From the NCBI GenBank assembly GCA_031286615.1, contig JAITUA010000001.1:1-64000 (forward strand): a DNA stretch of 64,000 nucleotides, read 5' to 3'. This DNA is from Chryseobacterium sp. GTDB lineage: Bacteria > Bacteroidota > Bacteroidia > Flavobacteriales > Weeksellaceae. Positions 17,305-26,276 of this stretch are shown here, one piece after another (the stretch's first letter is position 1; each line of letters begins with the position of its first letter). Both the position numbers and the translations under genes were made by a program. The notes under the pieces were generated by a model that did no database searches, had not been told where the DNA came from, and saw only the letters and a list, made by a program, of their open reading frames with translations.

Positions 17305-19845
17305 TTAAGCTTTTTGTTCAGCTAAAATTTCTTTTTTCTTGTTTTTGTTCATCCAGAAAATACCAAATGCTGACAACAGGATGAATAAGCCGAATGACAG
17401 CAGAGAAAGCCATTTTCCTTTTTCAATTACTTCAGGCTCAAATACCATTCTGATATGGTGATTTCCTGCGGGAACATGTACTGCACGAAGCAGGTAATCT
17501 GCTTTCACATAAGGAACCTCTTTCTCATCCACCAGAACTTTCCATCCGTGAGGATAGTAAACTTCAGAGAATACTGCTAACTGAGGCGTCTTCGACTGAG
17601 ATTTAAATTCAAGTTCGTTCGGCTGGTATTTTGTAAGATTGATAAATGCTGTGGAATCTGCCTGAAGTGGTTTGTTGTCGAAATATGATTTATCAGATGA
17701 CGCAATAACTGCTGTTTTCTTGTTGTCAATAGTCCCGATGGATTTAATTTCCTGATTAGGAGTATCTACAAACTTTAAATCACTTACAAACCATGCATTC
17801 CCATTGGCTTTTGGGTTAGGAACTACCTGTGGCTGCTCTGGCCCTCCGAAAACCATGTATTTGGCGTTTAATAAGTTTAAAATATTAGGAGTTTTTACAC
17901 TGTCTACATTATTGATGTATTCATTCAGTACGTCATCGTATCTTCTTAGTTTTACGGCGTGGTAACCTCCAATTGATGCTTTAAAATAAGAGGTATTGGT
18001 TTCACTTGTCACACCCAGCGTCTGGTTGTAAATTCTGTAGTGTGTCTTGTCTTTTTCAGTGATTGTTTCCAATGTTTTGTTGATATTGACATTGGATAAA
18101 ATGGATTCCAGATTAGGATTTCCCTGAACTTTTTCAGCCAGAAGATCTGAACTTTCTGTTTGGAAAGGATTTTCAGCAAAGATTTTATCTACGTAGTTTT
18201 CGTCATTCAAATAACGTTTGTTTACCGTCCAAAGATCAAATAAACTTACAACTCCAATCACTACCAAAGCAATATTCTGATTAAGCTTTTTCTTTAAAGT
18301 TAAGAATAGGGCAGCAGCTGTAATCGCTACATAAATAAATGCTTTTATGGCATCTATTCTGAACAGTTTATATCTTTCATCTACAAGATAATCCAGTAGG
18401 AAGGGAGGGAAGTAAGTCTTTTCGCCTTCTGTAGAAAAGCCTAATAATGATTTTCCGAAGATCAGAAGAATTAATAAAAATCCTAAAGTTCCACCTCCAA
18501 CATACATAAGGATTTTCTGCTTGTATTCTTCAGTCAGTTTTTCGTCTGTGAAGAATCTGTATAGTCCCAGAATAGCAATTAGAGGGAATAATAATTCCAC
18601 GACAACCAGAATTGAAGAAGGTGCTCTGAATTTATTATAAAACGGAACATAATCAATAAAGAAGTCAGATAAAGGCATAAAGTTGCTTCCCCAAGCCAAT
18701 AAAATAGTAAGGATAGAAGCGCCTAAGATCCAGTAACGGTATTTTTTTCCGGCAAAGAAGAATCCTAATAAAGCAAGGAAACATACAATGGCTCCCTGAT
18801 AAGCAGGTCCTGAAGTCCCCGGCTGATCTCCCCAGTACGTCATTCCGCTGAAGCCTTTAGAAATTCTGTCCATTTCCGCCTGTGAGCCTACATTTTCCTG
18901 AACCAGTTCCTGAACTCTGTTCATCATTTCTTTTCCTTCCGGCTCCTGGCTTCCGCCACCCATCAATCTTGGGATGAAAAGATTTAAAGTTTCAAGCTGT
19001 CCATAGCTCCACATCAGCATACTTTCTTTATCCATTCCGGATTTTCCTGAAGTATGGCTGTCGTTATCTAAGATCTGTTTTCCACGAACCGTTTCTTTTA
19101 TATACTCAGAATTGGCCATGATTCTTTGTGAATTCATTCCAACTCCGATAATACATGATGCTGCAATAATTCCTGATGAAATAAGGAAATGCTTCATCGG
19201 TGTCTTTTTCTGTATTGCTCTGATCAGTTCAGATAAGAATAAAAATCCTAGTGCAAGGAACAGATAATACGTCATTTGCGGGTGGTTGGCAGCAATCTGA
19301 AGCCCCATAAAAAGAGTCGTGACAATGAACCCCCAGATGTATTGTTTTCTGATATAAACCAGTAAAATTCCGGCTAACAGCGGCGCAAAATACTCAATGG
19401 TGTTTACTTTACCATTGTGCCCGGCTGCAATAATGATATAAAAATAGGTGGAGAGTCCGAAGAAAGTAGCTCCTAAAAGCGCATACTTCCAGTTTCTGAC
19501 TACCACCATTCCCAAAAGGAAAAAACCTGCAAACAGAAGGAAAAGATAATTGACAGGTCTTGGCAGGAAATTCAGATTGCTGTCGATTTTCTTGATGATG
19601 TCCCCTTTGAACTGGCTTCCCATCTGATAAGTTGGCATCCCCCCGAACATGGAATCACTCCAATAGGTTTCATTTCCGGTATTTGCTCTGTAGTCGAGCA
19701 GTTCTTTCGCTCCTCCTCTATATTGCACAATATCGTGCTGGAAAAGTTGTTTTCCTGTAAATACAGGGGTGGAATATAAAAATGCTAAAACTATAAATAC
19801 TACTAATGAAGCTGCAATATAAATGAAGTTTTTATTTTTTGCCAT
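17305..19845 (-). CDS. YfhO-family membrane protein
   Basis: The 846-residue protein has a hydrophobic N-terminal half with about 12 membrane segments, a soluble part (about 540-800) and a final membrane helix near 815-835. It matches the YfhO family, thought to be GT-C-like membrane glycosyltransferases or regulators of surface-polymer glycosylation; the segment IAAGHNGKVNTIEYFAPLLAG is characteristic of the flavobacterial members. It starts 31 bases after the DUF4834 gene and is the last gene of the run that begins with rlmB. Confidence 0.82.
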   Translation of the reverse strand: MAKNKNFIYIAASLVVFIVLAFLYSTPVFTGKQLFQHDIVQYRGGAKELLDYRANTGNETYWSDSMFGGMPTYQMGSQFKGDIIKKIDSNLNFLPRPVNYLFLLFAGFFLLGMVVVRNWKYALLGATFFGLSTYFYIIIAAGHNGKVNTIEYFAPLLAGILLVYIRKQYIWGFIVTTLFMGLQIAANHPQMTYYLFLALGFLFLSELIRAIQKKTPMKHFLISSGIIAASCIIGVGMNSQRIMANSEYIKETVRGKQILDNDSHTSGKSGMDKESMLMWSYGQLETLNLFIPRLMGGGSQEPEGKEMMNRVQELVQENVGSQAEMDRISKGFSGMTYWGDQPGTSGPAYQGAIVCFLALLGFFFAGKKYRYWILGASILTILLAWGSNFMPLSDFFIDYVPFYNKFRAPSSILVVVELLFPLIAILGLYRFFTDEKLTEEYKQKILMYVGGGTLGFLLILLIFGKSLLGFSTEGEKTYFPPFLLDYLVDERYKLFRIDAIKAFIYVAITAAALFLTLKKKLNQNIALVVIGVVSLFDLWTVNKRYLNDENYVDKIFAENPFQTESSDLLAEKVQGNPNLESILSNVNINKTLETITEKDKTHYRIYNQTLGVTSETNTSYFKASIGGYHAVKLRRYDDVLNEYINNVDSVKTPNILNLLNAKYMVFGGPEQPQVVPNPKANGNAWFVSDLKFVDTPNQEIKSIGTIDNKKTAVIASSDKSYFDNKPLQADSTAFINLTKYQPNELEFKSQSKTPQLAVFSEVYYPHGWKVLVDEKEVPYVKADYLLRAVHVPAGNHHIRMVFEPEVIEKGKWLSLLSFGLFILLSAFGIFWMNKNKKKEILAEQKA

Positions 19846-19876
19846 GCTGGTTATTATCTTTTATTTCTTGGAATGT

Positions 19877-20107
19877 TTACCTTTTGTCCTTACTCTCTTT
19901 CACCTCTTCATAGTCTACAGTTTCTGCATCCCATTTAAGGTTCTGTTTGTTATTCTTATTTGAGTTGTGTATGTCCTGCTGTCCGTTGTTTTGATTATTG
20001 TTATTAAAACGGTAACTATAAAATGTCTTAAAGAAAATCCTTTTCAGAATATTCCAGACAAAGAAAATAATAATGGCAGTGAGTACTAACTCAAGAATGT
20101 ACTTCAT
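19877..20107 (-). CDS. DUF4834-type small membrane protein
   Basis: The 76-residue protein has one N-terminal membrane helix (about 4-22), a basic stretch KRIFFKTFYSYRF, an Asn/Gln-rich linker and an acidic end. This matches flavobacterial DUF4834 proteins of unknown function. It sits between DUF6263 and YfhO genes on the same strand. Confidence 0.7.
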   Translation of the reverse strand: MKYILELVLTAIIIFFVWNILKRIFFKTFYSYRFNNNNQNNGQQDIHNSNKNNKQNLKWDAETVDYEEVKESKDKR

Positions 20108-20124
20108 AATGTTAAAATTTAAAG

Positions 20125-20158
20125 TTCAGGGTTTACGCTTGAAAGAATAAACCCTGAA
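20125..20158 (-). terminator. Hairpin between DUF6263 and DUF4834 genes
   Basis: TTCAGGGTTTA and TAAACCCTGAA form a perfect 11-bp stem with a 12-base loop, followed on the minus strand by a short AT-rich run without a strong T-tract. It may attenuate rather than fully end transcription of the operon. The adjacent TTTAAAGTTCA resembles the repeat beside the four-helix-bundle gene. Confidence 0.5.
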
Positions 20159-20172
20159 TGCATTTAATTCAG

Positions 20173-21222
20173 TTATTTAGCAGATGGGTTTACCATTACC
20201 GATGAATTGGAAACGCTTTTCATAGACTGAGATTGTTTTCCATCTGAAATGGTTTCTATCTGTGTCGTTTTTACGTTGATATTCTGATTGGTAATCCATC
20301 CTGTGCTTTCGTCAAACTTAATGGTTCCGTTCTGAACCAGTTCACTACTCAGGCTGTGTGTAATAGGTCCCTGAGCTTTCTTTTCAGTTTTCTTAGGAAT
20401 ACCTCCGGTTACCGCAATTTCTGCTGCTCCGTTTCCTAAGCTTTTCATTACATAATTGGAGGTTACTTTTACAGCTCCGCTTGGATCTGCATTTTCGGAA
20501 GTAGACCATTTTTCACCAATTTTCACTCCTTTTTTAGGAATAATCATCAGGTTTTTATGGAACTGGTCTTTTAATACCTTTTCATTGAATGATTCTTTAA
20601 GGCTTGCCACAACGCTCGCTTTTTGATTGGCATCTTTGATAAGAGTCCCTACTGCATTGGAAACTTTTGTATAAACAGCATCAAATCCTGTGATAGAAAT
20701 TACGTTACCTTTTGTATCCATTTTCATGGCAAGTTTGTTTCCGGTAAGTGCTTTGTTTACATTCCAGATCATTTTAAGATCATCTTCTTTAGGAAGAGCA
20801 AGTTTGGTATCTACCACTACTGTTTTTCCCTGTGCAGACTGAGAATTTCTTTTCGCTACAAGATTAAGGGTCATTTCGTATACATTCCCTTTAATATCAT
20901 TTACTACAAAGTTCATTTCATCCGTAGATTCGCTGGTTGCAGTGATGGATTTTCCCTGAGGGTCCGTCATTGTTTTTACATCTCTCTGATAAGTGGTAAG
21001 AGGATACGTTTTCCCTTTTTCAAGCTTAAATGTCTGCGTAATAACTCCCGCAGAATCTTTGATAGCCGGATTTTCTGCAACTTTTGCTACAGAATCAGCA
21101 GGAACTTCTACTGTTACCGTTTTTCCGGTTTTAGGATCTACTTTCGTTATTTTTGCTGTTTCTTTTTTACAAGATACAAGAGCTATTGATGATATAAGCG
21201 CAAGCGCTGCAATGTTCTTCAT
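20173..21222 (-). CDS. DUF6263-type lipoprotein
   Basis: The 349-residue protein begins MKNIAALALISSIALVSC, a lipoprotein signal with Cys18. The mature part starts KKETAKITKVDPKTGKTV and continues as a beta-rich domain (about 60-345) of the DUF6263 type, often annotated in Chryseobacterium. Function is unknown; surface or periplasmic location is inferred from the lipobox. It follows the serine hydrolase by 13 bases. Confidence 0.75.
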   Translation of the reverse strand: MKNIAALALISSIALVSCKKETAKITKVDPKTGKTVTVEVPADSVAKVAENPAIKDSAGVITQTFKLEKGKTYPLTTYQRDVKTMTDPQGKSITATSESTDEMNFVVNDIKGNVYEMTLNLVAKRNSQSAQGKTVVVDTKLALPKEDDLKMIWNVNKALTGNKLAMKMDTKGNVISITGFDAVYTKVSNAVGTLIKDANQKASVVASLKESFNEKVLKDQFHKNLMIIPKKGVKIGEKWSTSENADPSGAVKVTSNYVMKSLGNGAAEIAVTGGIPKKTEKKAQGPITHSLSSELVQNGTIKFDESTGWITNQNINVKTTQIETISDGKQSQSMKSVSNSSVMVNPSAK

Positions 21223-21235
21223 TTGATTTTTAACT

Positions 21236-22357
21236 TTATTTTTTACTACTATTTCTTAATATATTGTCTGCAATATCATACAATTTTCCCTGAGATTCTC
21301 CATCTGACTCATTGGATAGTATAACCACTCCCATATTTTTTGACGGACGTACCTGAAGCACGCTTGAAAAACCAAATGTACCTCCTGTATGAAAAACCGT
21401 TTGAGTTCCGTCTTCATTGGTATGCAATCTCCAGTACAATCCGATTGCATCTCCTTCATTTTTTACAAGAGGAGTATGGGATCTTTTTACATAGGTATTG
21501 TTTTCATCCAAATGATACTGTATGTATTTCACCAGATCTCCTGTTGTAGAGAGAATCCCGCCTGCAGGAGCCATAATTGTTGTGAAATTTCTGGGCATTA
21601 CCTTTCCTTTTTCATTATAGCGAGTCAATAGCTGTGCAGAATTCGTACCAACAATGGTCTGGTTCATTTTCAGAGGCTTTGTAATATACTCTGAAAGTAA
21701 GTCTTCATAGCTTTTATGATACACTTTTTCCAGAATATCTCCGGCAATCTGCGTTCCCACATTAGAGTATTTATAATCTGTTCCGGGTAAAAAGCCTATT
21801 TTGGCCTGATGAAGATCTTCATAAAACTTCTTTTTAGAGTAGTTTTTATAAAAATCAGCTAATGCCATGGCAACAGAGTCCATTGGTTTTTTGAATGTTT
21901 CAGACTGATCCGGTAAGAATTGAGGTAACCCTGATGAATGATTGGTAAGATTACCGATTGTTACTGGATGCTTTTCAAATTCAAGATTAGGAAAATTACC
22001 ATCCAGATATTTCCGGATATCATCATCCATTTTAATCTTACCATCTTCTAAGGCATGAGCCAGAAGTGTTCCGGTAAATGTCTTACTGATGGATGCAATC
22101 TCATAAACACTTTTAGAGGTTGGAAGTTCTGGTATTCCTATTTCCGTTGTTCCATAATTATAAAAATAACTTTTACCATCTTTGAAAACACCTATTGAGA
22201 GCCCTACACGTGCAGGATTCTGCATATAAGTGAGGGCTTCCTTCTGAACCATTTTATCAAGCTCAGTGGTAAGGTGATTGTCGGTTGCAATATTTTTTGT
22301 CTGTGCATTCAATACAAATGGCACAAAAAATAATGGTAAAAGCAGTTTTATTTTCAT
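21236..22357 (-). CDS. Secreted serine hydrolase, beta-lactamase/DD-peptidase (class C-like) fold
   Basis: The 373-residue protein has a signal peptide (MKIKLLLPLFFVPFVLNAQ) and the three class C motifs: Ser89-Ile-Ser-Lys92 (SxxK), YSN in DYKYSNVGTQ, and HTGG in FHTGGTFGFSS. These define the catalytic centre of penicillin-binding-like hydrolases. The natural substrate could be a peptide, ester or peptidoglycan fragment, and a beta-lactamase role is not implied. It starts two bases after rlmB ends. Confidence 0.87.
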   Translation of the reverse strand: MKIKLLLPLFFVPFVLNAQTKNIATDNHLTTELDKMVQKEALTYMQNPARVGLSIGVFKDGKSYFYNYGTTEIGIPELPTSKSVYEIASISKTFTGTLLAHALEDGKIKMDDDIRKYLDGNFPNLEFEKHPVTIGNLTNHSSGLPQFLPDQSETFKKPMDSVAMALADFYKNYSKKKFYEDLHQAKIGFLPGTDYKYSNVGTQIAGDILEKVYHKSYEDLLSEYITKPLKMNQTIVGTNSAQLLTRYNEKGKVMPRNFTTIMAPAGGILSTTGDLVKYIQYHLDENNTYVKRSHTPLVKNEGDAIGLYWRLHTNEDGTQTVFHTGGTFGFSSVLQVRPSKNMGVVILSNESDGESQGKLYDIADNILRNSSKK

Positions 22358-22359
22358 GT

Positions 22360-23109
22360 TTAAGGATTTGGTATAGCAGTCATTTTCTGTCTTACCGCTT
22401 CATACAAAATCGCTCCACATGCTACAGAAACATTCAAAGATTGAGTTTTTCCTTCAATAGGAAGTTTAATTTTTTCGTCAGCATGGTGTAGGACTTCTTT
22501 AGAAATTCCTGTTTCTTCATTCCCCATAACAATAGCACATGGCTCTGTAAGGTTGACGTCATAAATTAATTTCTGAGCTTTTTCACTGGCAGCATATACC
22601 GAAATTCCACTTTGCTGAAGGAAATCCACAGCATGAGCAAGATTGTTTTCTTTACATATTTTAATATTGTAAATAGCACCTGCAGAGGTTTTTATAGCGT
22701 CAGAATTAATAGGAGCAGCACCCTTTTCCGGAATGATTATAGCATCAACACCTACACATTCTGCTGTTCTGCAGATTGCGCCAAAGTTTCTTACATCGGT
22801 AAGTCTGTCCAGAATCAAAAGAAAAGGTGTTTTTCCCTGTTCAAATAATTGTGGAACAATATCCTCCACTTTATGAAACGGTACATCCGAAATAAAAGCA
22901 ACCACACCCTGGTGGTTTTTTCTAGTAAAACGGTTCAGTTTTTCAACCGGAACATAATTGGGACGGATTTTATTTTTCGCTAAAATTGCTTTTAGTTCAG
23001 CATAAATAGGACCTTGAAGTGCATTCTGCACAAAGACCTTGTCAATCGTTTTTCCCGCTTCAATTGCTTCAATCACGGGACGCAGCCCGAAAATAAAATC
23101 GTCTTTCAT
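22360..23109 (-). CDS. rlmB: 23S rRNA (guanosine-2251-2'-O)-methyltransferase RlmB
   Basis: The 249-residue SpoU-family (SPOUT) enzyme uses SAM to methylate the ribose of G2251 in 23S rRNA. Motif 1 is LDRLTDVRNFGAICRTAECVG, motif 2 is IVMGNEETGIS and motif 3 is LPIEGKTQSLNVSVACGAILYE. An N-terminal substrate-binding domain is present. It heads the run rlmB, serine hydrolase, DUF6263. Confidence 0.93.
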   Translation of the reverse strand: MKDDFIFGLRPVIEAIEAGKTIDKVFVQNALQGPIYAELKAILAKNKIRPNYVPVEKLNRFTRKNHQGVVAFISDVPFHKVEDIVPQLFEQGKTPFLLILDRLTDVRNFGAICRTAECVGVDAIIIPEKGAAPINSDAIKTSAGAIYNIKICKENNLAHAVDFLQQSGISVYAASEKAQKLIYDVNLTEPCAIVMGNEETGISKEVLHHADEKIKLPIEGKTQSLNVSVACGAILYEAVRQKMTAIPNP

Positions 23110-23136
23110 TGAGTTGTTTAAAATTTTATGTTTAAG

Positions 23137-23162
23137 GTTTAAAGTTCATCGTTTAAAGTTCA
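23137..23162. repeat. Flanking repeat GTTTAAAGTTCA, two copies
   Basis: GTTTAAAGTTCA occurs at 23137-23148 and 23151-23162. The opposite side of the four-helix-bundle gene carries it inverted (TAAACTTTAAAC at 23589-23600), so the gene lies between inverted copies. A close relative lies at 20118-20128. Confidence 0.6.
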
Positions 23163-23190
23163 AGGCTTACTATGTAAAGTTTTGAATTTT

Positions 23191-23583
23191 TTAAGGTTTG
23201 TACTTTGTTCCTTTTAAATCTGTTGTATTTAAATATTTTATAAAAGAGCTGATCTTTCTACTTAACGTTTCTGTCTGCTCAATTAATGTTTCGAATTTTT
23301 CCTGCGAAATAAAATTTCTGTCGAAGACCCGATACAATTGTGATCTGGTTTCACCACATGAAGCTTTCGCAATAGAAAGAAATTGTATAGATTCTCTGTT
23401 ACCGTTTCTTTCAAACCCTTCAGCAATATTATCCATTACTGAGCCTGAGGATGCATCAATTTGATTACAAAGTTTAAAATTATTTTTAAGATTGGTAGAT
23501 TCAATGATATGATAAACTTCATTGCAAAGCTCCCGGGACAACTTCCAAATCTCTAAGTCTTCAAATCTATTAATTGTCCCCAT
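23191..23583 (-). CDS. Four-helix-bundle protein (S23 / 23S rRNA intervening-sequence type)
   Basis: The 130-residue protein has the S23 family signature: FEDLEIWKLSRELCNEVY at the N-terminus and SVMDNIAEGFERNGNRESIQFLSIAKAS in the middle. Members were first found in 23S rRNA intervening sequences but are common stand-alone genes in Bacteroidota with unknown function. It is bracketed by GTTTAAAGTTYA repeats in inverted orientation. There is no rRNA gene nearby. Confidence 0.85.
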   Translation of the reverse strand: MGTINRFEDLEIWKLSRELCNEVYHIIESTNLKNNFKLCNQIDASSGSVMDNIAEGFERNGNRESIQFLSIAKASCGETRSQLYRVFDRNFISQEKFETLIEQTETLSRKISSFIKYLNTTDLKGTKYKP

Positions 23584-23614
23584 AACGTTAAACTTTAAAC
23601 CAAGAACCTTGAAT

Positions 23615-24085
23615 CTAATACTTCTCTCCTAAAATTGCTCTTTTCTGTGCCATCACATATCCGTAGTGAAGGCTTTCATGCATATTGTTGAAGATAATGG
23701 CGTCCTGAATGCTTTTCAGATCCATTCCAAAACTTGTTGTGTAAGGAGTGTAGTCTGAGAAGAAATCACTGTCATAATCCTTCATTAAAATCTTCGAAGT
23801 TTCCGTAAGTAAAAATTCTAAATCTTCCACTTCCGACTTCTGAACATTTAAATTTGGTAAGGTTCCTTTTTTATAAGTTTCGATCCAATATTTGTCAATA
23901 CGGAAAGGATTTCCGCTTAAGTAATAGTGCAAAAGCTGCTGTGTAGCAACAGTATGGGCAATATTCCAGTAAATATTATTGTTGAAACCATCCGGAATCA
24001 GAATCAGATCTTCATGAGATGTGTTCTGAAGGATGTCTAAAAGGTTCTTTCTTACCTGTCTGTGCGCTTGAAAATGATAATTCAT
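23615..24085 (-). CDS. DinB-like four-helix metalloprotein
   Basis: The 156-residue protein fits the DinB/YfiT-like fold: IAHTVATQQ (His48 region) and MHESLHYGYV supply the histidines that usually bind a metal. The family includes thiol-transferases and many uncharacterised stress proteins. A full Bacteroidota promoter lies 20 bases upstream. It is separated from the four-helix-bundle gene by 31 bases carrying repeat sequence. Confidence 0.8.
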   Translation of the reverse strand: MNYHFQAHRQVRKNLLDILQNTSHEDLILIPDGFNNNIYWNIAHTVATQQLLHYYLSGNPFRIDKYWIETYKKGTLPNLNVQKSEVEDLEFLLTETSKILMKDYDSDFFSDYTPYTTSFGMDLKSIQDAIIFNNMHESLHYGYVMAQKRAILGEKY

Positions 24086-24105
24086 TTTGCAAAATTTTTA
24101 ATCAC

Positions 24106-24136
24106 CAAAAATAGTTTAATAAACTGGAAATGACAA
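24106..24136 (-). promoter_or_regulatory. Promoter of the DinB-like gene
   Basis: On the minus strand TTG (24134-24136), 20 bases, then TATTTTTG (24106-24113) fits the consensus and spacing exactly. The box ends 20 bases before the ATG at 24085. Confidence 0.7.
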
Positions 24137-24259
24137 TTTTTTTGGGTAAAGGATTGAAGTTAAAATTTTTTAACTATTAAGAAAAAGGATAGATTAAGGT
24201 TGTTTTTTTAAGAGATTTTATTGTTATTATGATGTTTTTAAGTTTATTGTTACAAACAT

Positions 24260-24454
24260 ATAAGGTATATATTTATCTTGTCTCCTGTCTGAAGCTTTTA
24301 GATTTGAAAAAAGCTGTACAATTCAATCAGAATTTCGTAAAATTGCTGACAACTACAAGAAACACAACACAATCCGATAATCTGAAAGATTATCTACAGA
24401 GCTACATACAGATAAATTATAAAGGAAAAGCATCTGCAAAGATGCTTTTCCTTT
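24260..24454 (+). ncRNA. Candidate small RNA ending in a strong hairpin
   Basis: The 674-bp gap 24086-24759 has no convincing protein gene. It contains a perfect 8-bp stem GATAATCT/AGATTATC with loop GAA (24376-24394) and a 15-bp terminal stem with loop GCAA (24421-24454) followed by a T-rich run. Both neighbours point away, so a plus-strand transcript ending here must start inside the gap. An 80-codon frame (24229-24471) runs through the hairpin and lacks protein-like features. The 5' end is a guess and no full promoter was found. The remainder to 24759 holds nothing recognised. Confidence 0.35.
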
Positions 24455-24759
24455 ATTTCTTGATTAATTAACTATTTTTTATTCGGAAATATCAGTTTTA
24501 ATTCAAAAAATAAAATTTAAAATGTTGTAAAGTAATTTTGAAGCACTTTTTTATATGGATAATCACAAAAACAGATCAATGAATCTATGGAAATAACCCG
24601 AATGTATGGATTTCTTTATAGACAAGAAATTCAGCATTATAGCCTTAAATATTGCGTTAATCCCGGAATATTTAACAAACTTTAACTCAAAAATGGCATT
24701 TATTGTGTTGATTAATGCAAGTATTTATCAGAAATTTACCACTTATTTTAAATCAAGCT

Positions 24760-25764
24760 ATGTCAGAGATATATCAAGCTGAAGATATCCGCCAATTGAC
24801 GGAAAAAGTAAAAGAAAAAAATTATTTATTTACTCTTCTGAGACAGGAAATCAACAAAGTTATTATTGGGCAGGATTACATGGTAGACCGTCTTTTGGTA
24901 GGGCTTTTGGGAAATGGCCACGTTCTTTTGGAAGGAGTGCCGGGATTGGCTAAAACTCTTGCCATCAAAACGTTGGCAGATGCTGTTCATGGTGAGTTTT
25001 CAAGAATTCAGTTTACTCCGGATTTGCTTCCTGCAGATGTAGTGGGAACCATGATTTACAATATTAAAGACAATGATTTTTCTATAAAAAAAGGTCCTGT
25101 ATTCGCAAACTTTGTATTGGCGGATGAGATCAACCGTGCGCCGGCAAAAGTGCAATCTGCTCTTTTGGAGGTAATGCAGGAAAAGCAGGTGACAATTGGT
25201 GATGAAACCATGAAGCTTCCAAAGCCGTTCCTGGTATTGGCAACTCAAAACCCGATTGATCAGGAAGGTACTTATTTGCTGCCTGAAGCACAGAGTGACC
25301 GTTTTATGCTGAAATGTACCATAGATTATCCTTCTTTTGAAGATGAAAGACAGGTAATGAGAATGGTTTCCACTTCGCATCAGCCGGCTGTGAAACCCGT
25401 AATTTCTCTTCAGGATATTGTAGATGCAAAAGAATTAATCAACCAGATTTATCTGGATGAGAAAATTGAAAAATATATTCTGGATATGGTGTTTGCAACG
25501 CGTTATCCGGAAAATTACGGTCTTTCTGAACTTAAAAATTATATCAGCTTTGGGGCTTCCCCAAGAGCATCCATTAACCTTGCTATTGCTTCAAGAGCAT
25601 ATGCGTTCTTAAAAGGAAGAGCATTCGTTATTCCTGAAGATGTAAAAGCATTGGCAAAAGACGTGTTGAGACACAGAATAGGTTTGACTTTCGAGGCTGA
25701 AGCAGAAGAAGTTTCATCAGAAGAAATCGTTAATAGAATTCTAGCAAAAATCCAGGCACCATAA
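24760..25764 (+). CDS. MoxR-family AAA+ ATPase
   Basis: The start at ATG 24760 gives 334 residues beginning MSEIYQAEDIRQLTEK, the usual MoxR N-terminus; an upstream start would add 15 residues. Walker A is GVPGLAKT (59-66), Walker B is FVLADE, and the sensor region ATQNPIDQEGTYLLPEAQSDRF is intact. MoxR ATPases act as chaperones for the von Willebrand A proteins encoded downstream, here DUF58, BatA and BatB. Its stop shares one base with the GNAT start (TAATG). Confidence 0.92.
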   Translation: MSEIYQAEDIRQLTEKVKEKNYLFTLLRQEINKVIIGQDYMVDRLLVGLLGNGHVLLEGVPGLAKTLAIKTLADAVHGEFSRIQFTPDLLPADVVGTMIYNIKDNDFSIKKGPVFANFVLADEINRAPAKVQSALLEVMQEKQVTIGDETMKLPKPFLVLATQNPIDQEGTYLLPEAQSDRFMLKCTIDYPSFEDERQVMRMVSTSHQPAVKPVISLQDIVDAKELINQIYLDEKIEKYILDMVFATRYPENYGLSELKNYISFGASPRASINLAIASRAYAFLKGRAFVIPEDVKALAKDVLRHRIGLTFEAEAEEVSSEEIVNRILAKIQAP

Positions 25765-26222
25765 TGAGTGAGGTAACAATAAGAAAAGCCGTTCTGGAAG
25801 ATTGTGCTTCCATGCTGGATTTAATAAAAGAACTGGCAGAATATGAAAAAGCGTTGCATGAAGTAACAGTGACGCTGGATGAATTTATTCAGGATGGTTT
25901 TGGAAACTCTCCGGTTTGGGGAGCTTTTGTCGCAGAATTTGAAGGTGAAATCGTTGGAATATCACTATATTACGACAGGTATTCAACATGGAAAGGAAGA
26001 AGGCTGTATCTTGAAGATCTTGTTGTGACAGAAAGGCTCAGAGGGAAACAAATCGGAAAAATGTTGTTTGATGCAACATTGGAATATGGCAAATCAAACA
26101 ACTATAGCGGAATGGTGTTCCAGGTATTGAATTGGAATGAATCGGCCATTAATTTTTATAAAAAATACAGCCCGAAGTTTGATAATGAATGGTTGAATGT
26201 ATCCATTGAGTTAAAAGATTAA
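25764..26222 (+). CDS. GNAT-family N-acetyltransferase within the Bat operon
   Basis: The 152-residue protein has the GNAT core: an acceptor-side N-terminus, LYLEDLVVTERLRGKQIGKMLFD with the acetyl-CoA loop RGKQIG, and NESAINFYKKYSP at the C-terminus. It resembles diamine or small-molecule acetyltransferases of the SAT/SSAT type. It overlaps moxR by one base and lies 54 bases before DUF58, so it is inside the operon. A GNAT gene is not one of the usual Bat operon components. The substrate is unknown. Confidence 0.85.
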   Translation: MSEVTIRKAVLEDCASMLDLIKELAEYEKALHEVTVTLDEFIQDGFGNSPVWGAFVAEFEGEIVGISLYYDRYSTWKGRRLYLEDLVVTERLRGKQIGKMLFDATLEYGKSNNYSGMVFQVLNWNESAINFYKKYSPKFDNEWLNVSIELKD

Positions 26223-26276
26223 CTCTAAATCAGAATCTTGCAACTCAACATTAAATATTAAATTTTAAACTCATTT

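Noticed and set aside
24229-24471. 80-codon plus-strand frame in the gap before moxR
   Set aside because: It runs through a strong terminator-like hairpin, has no family-like segment and no proper promoter; the region fits a small RNA better.
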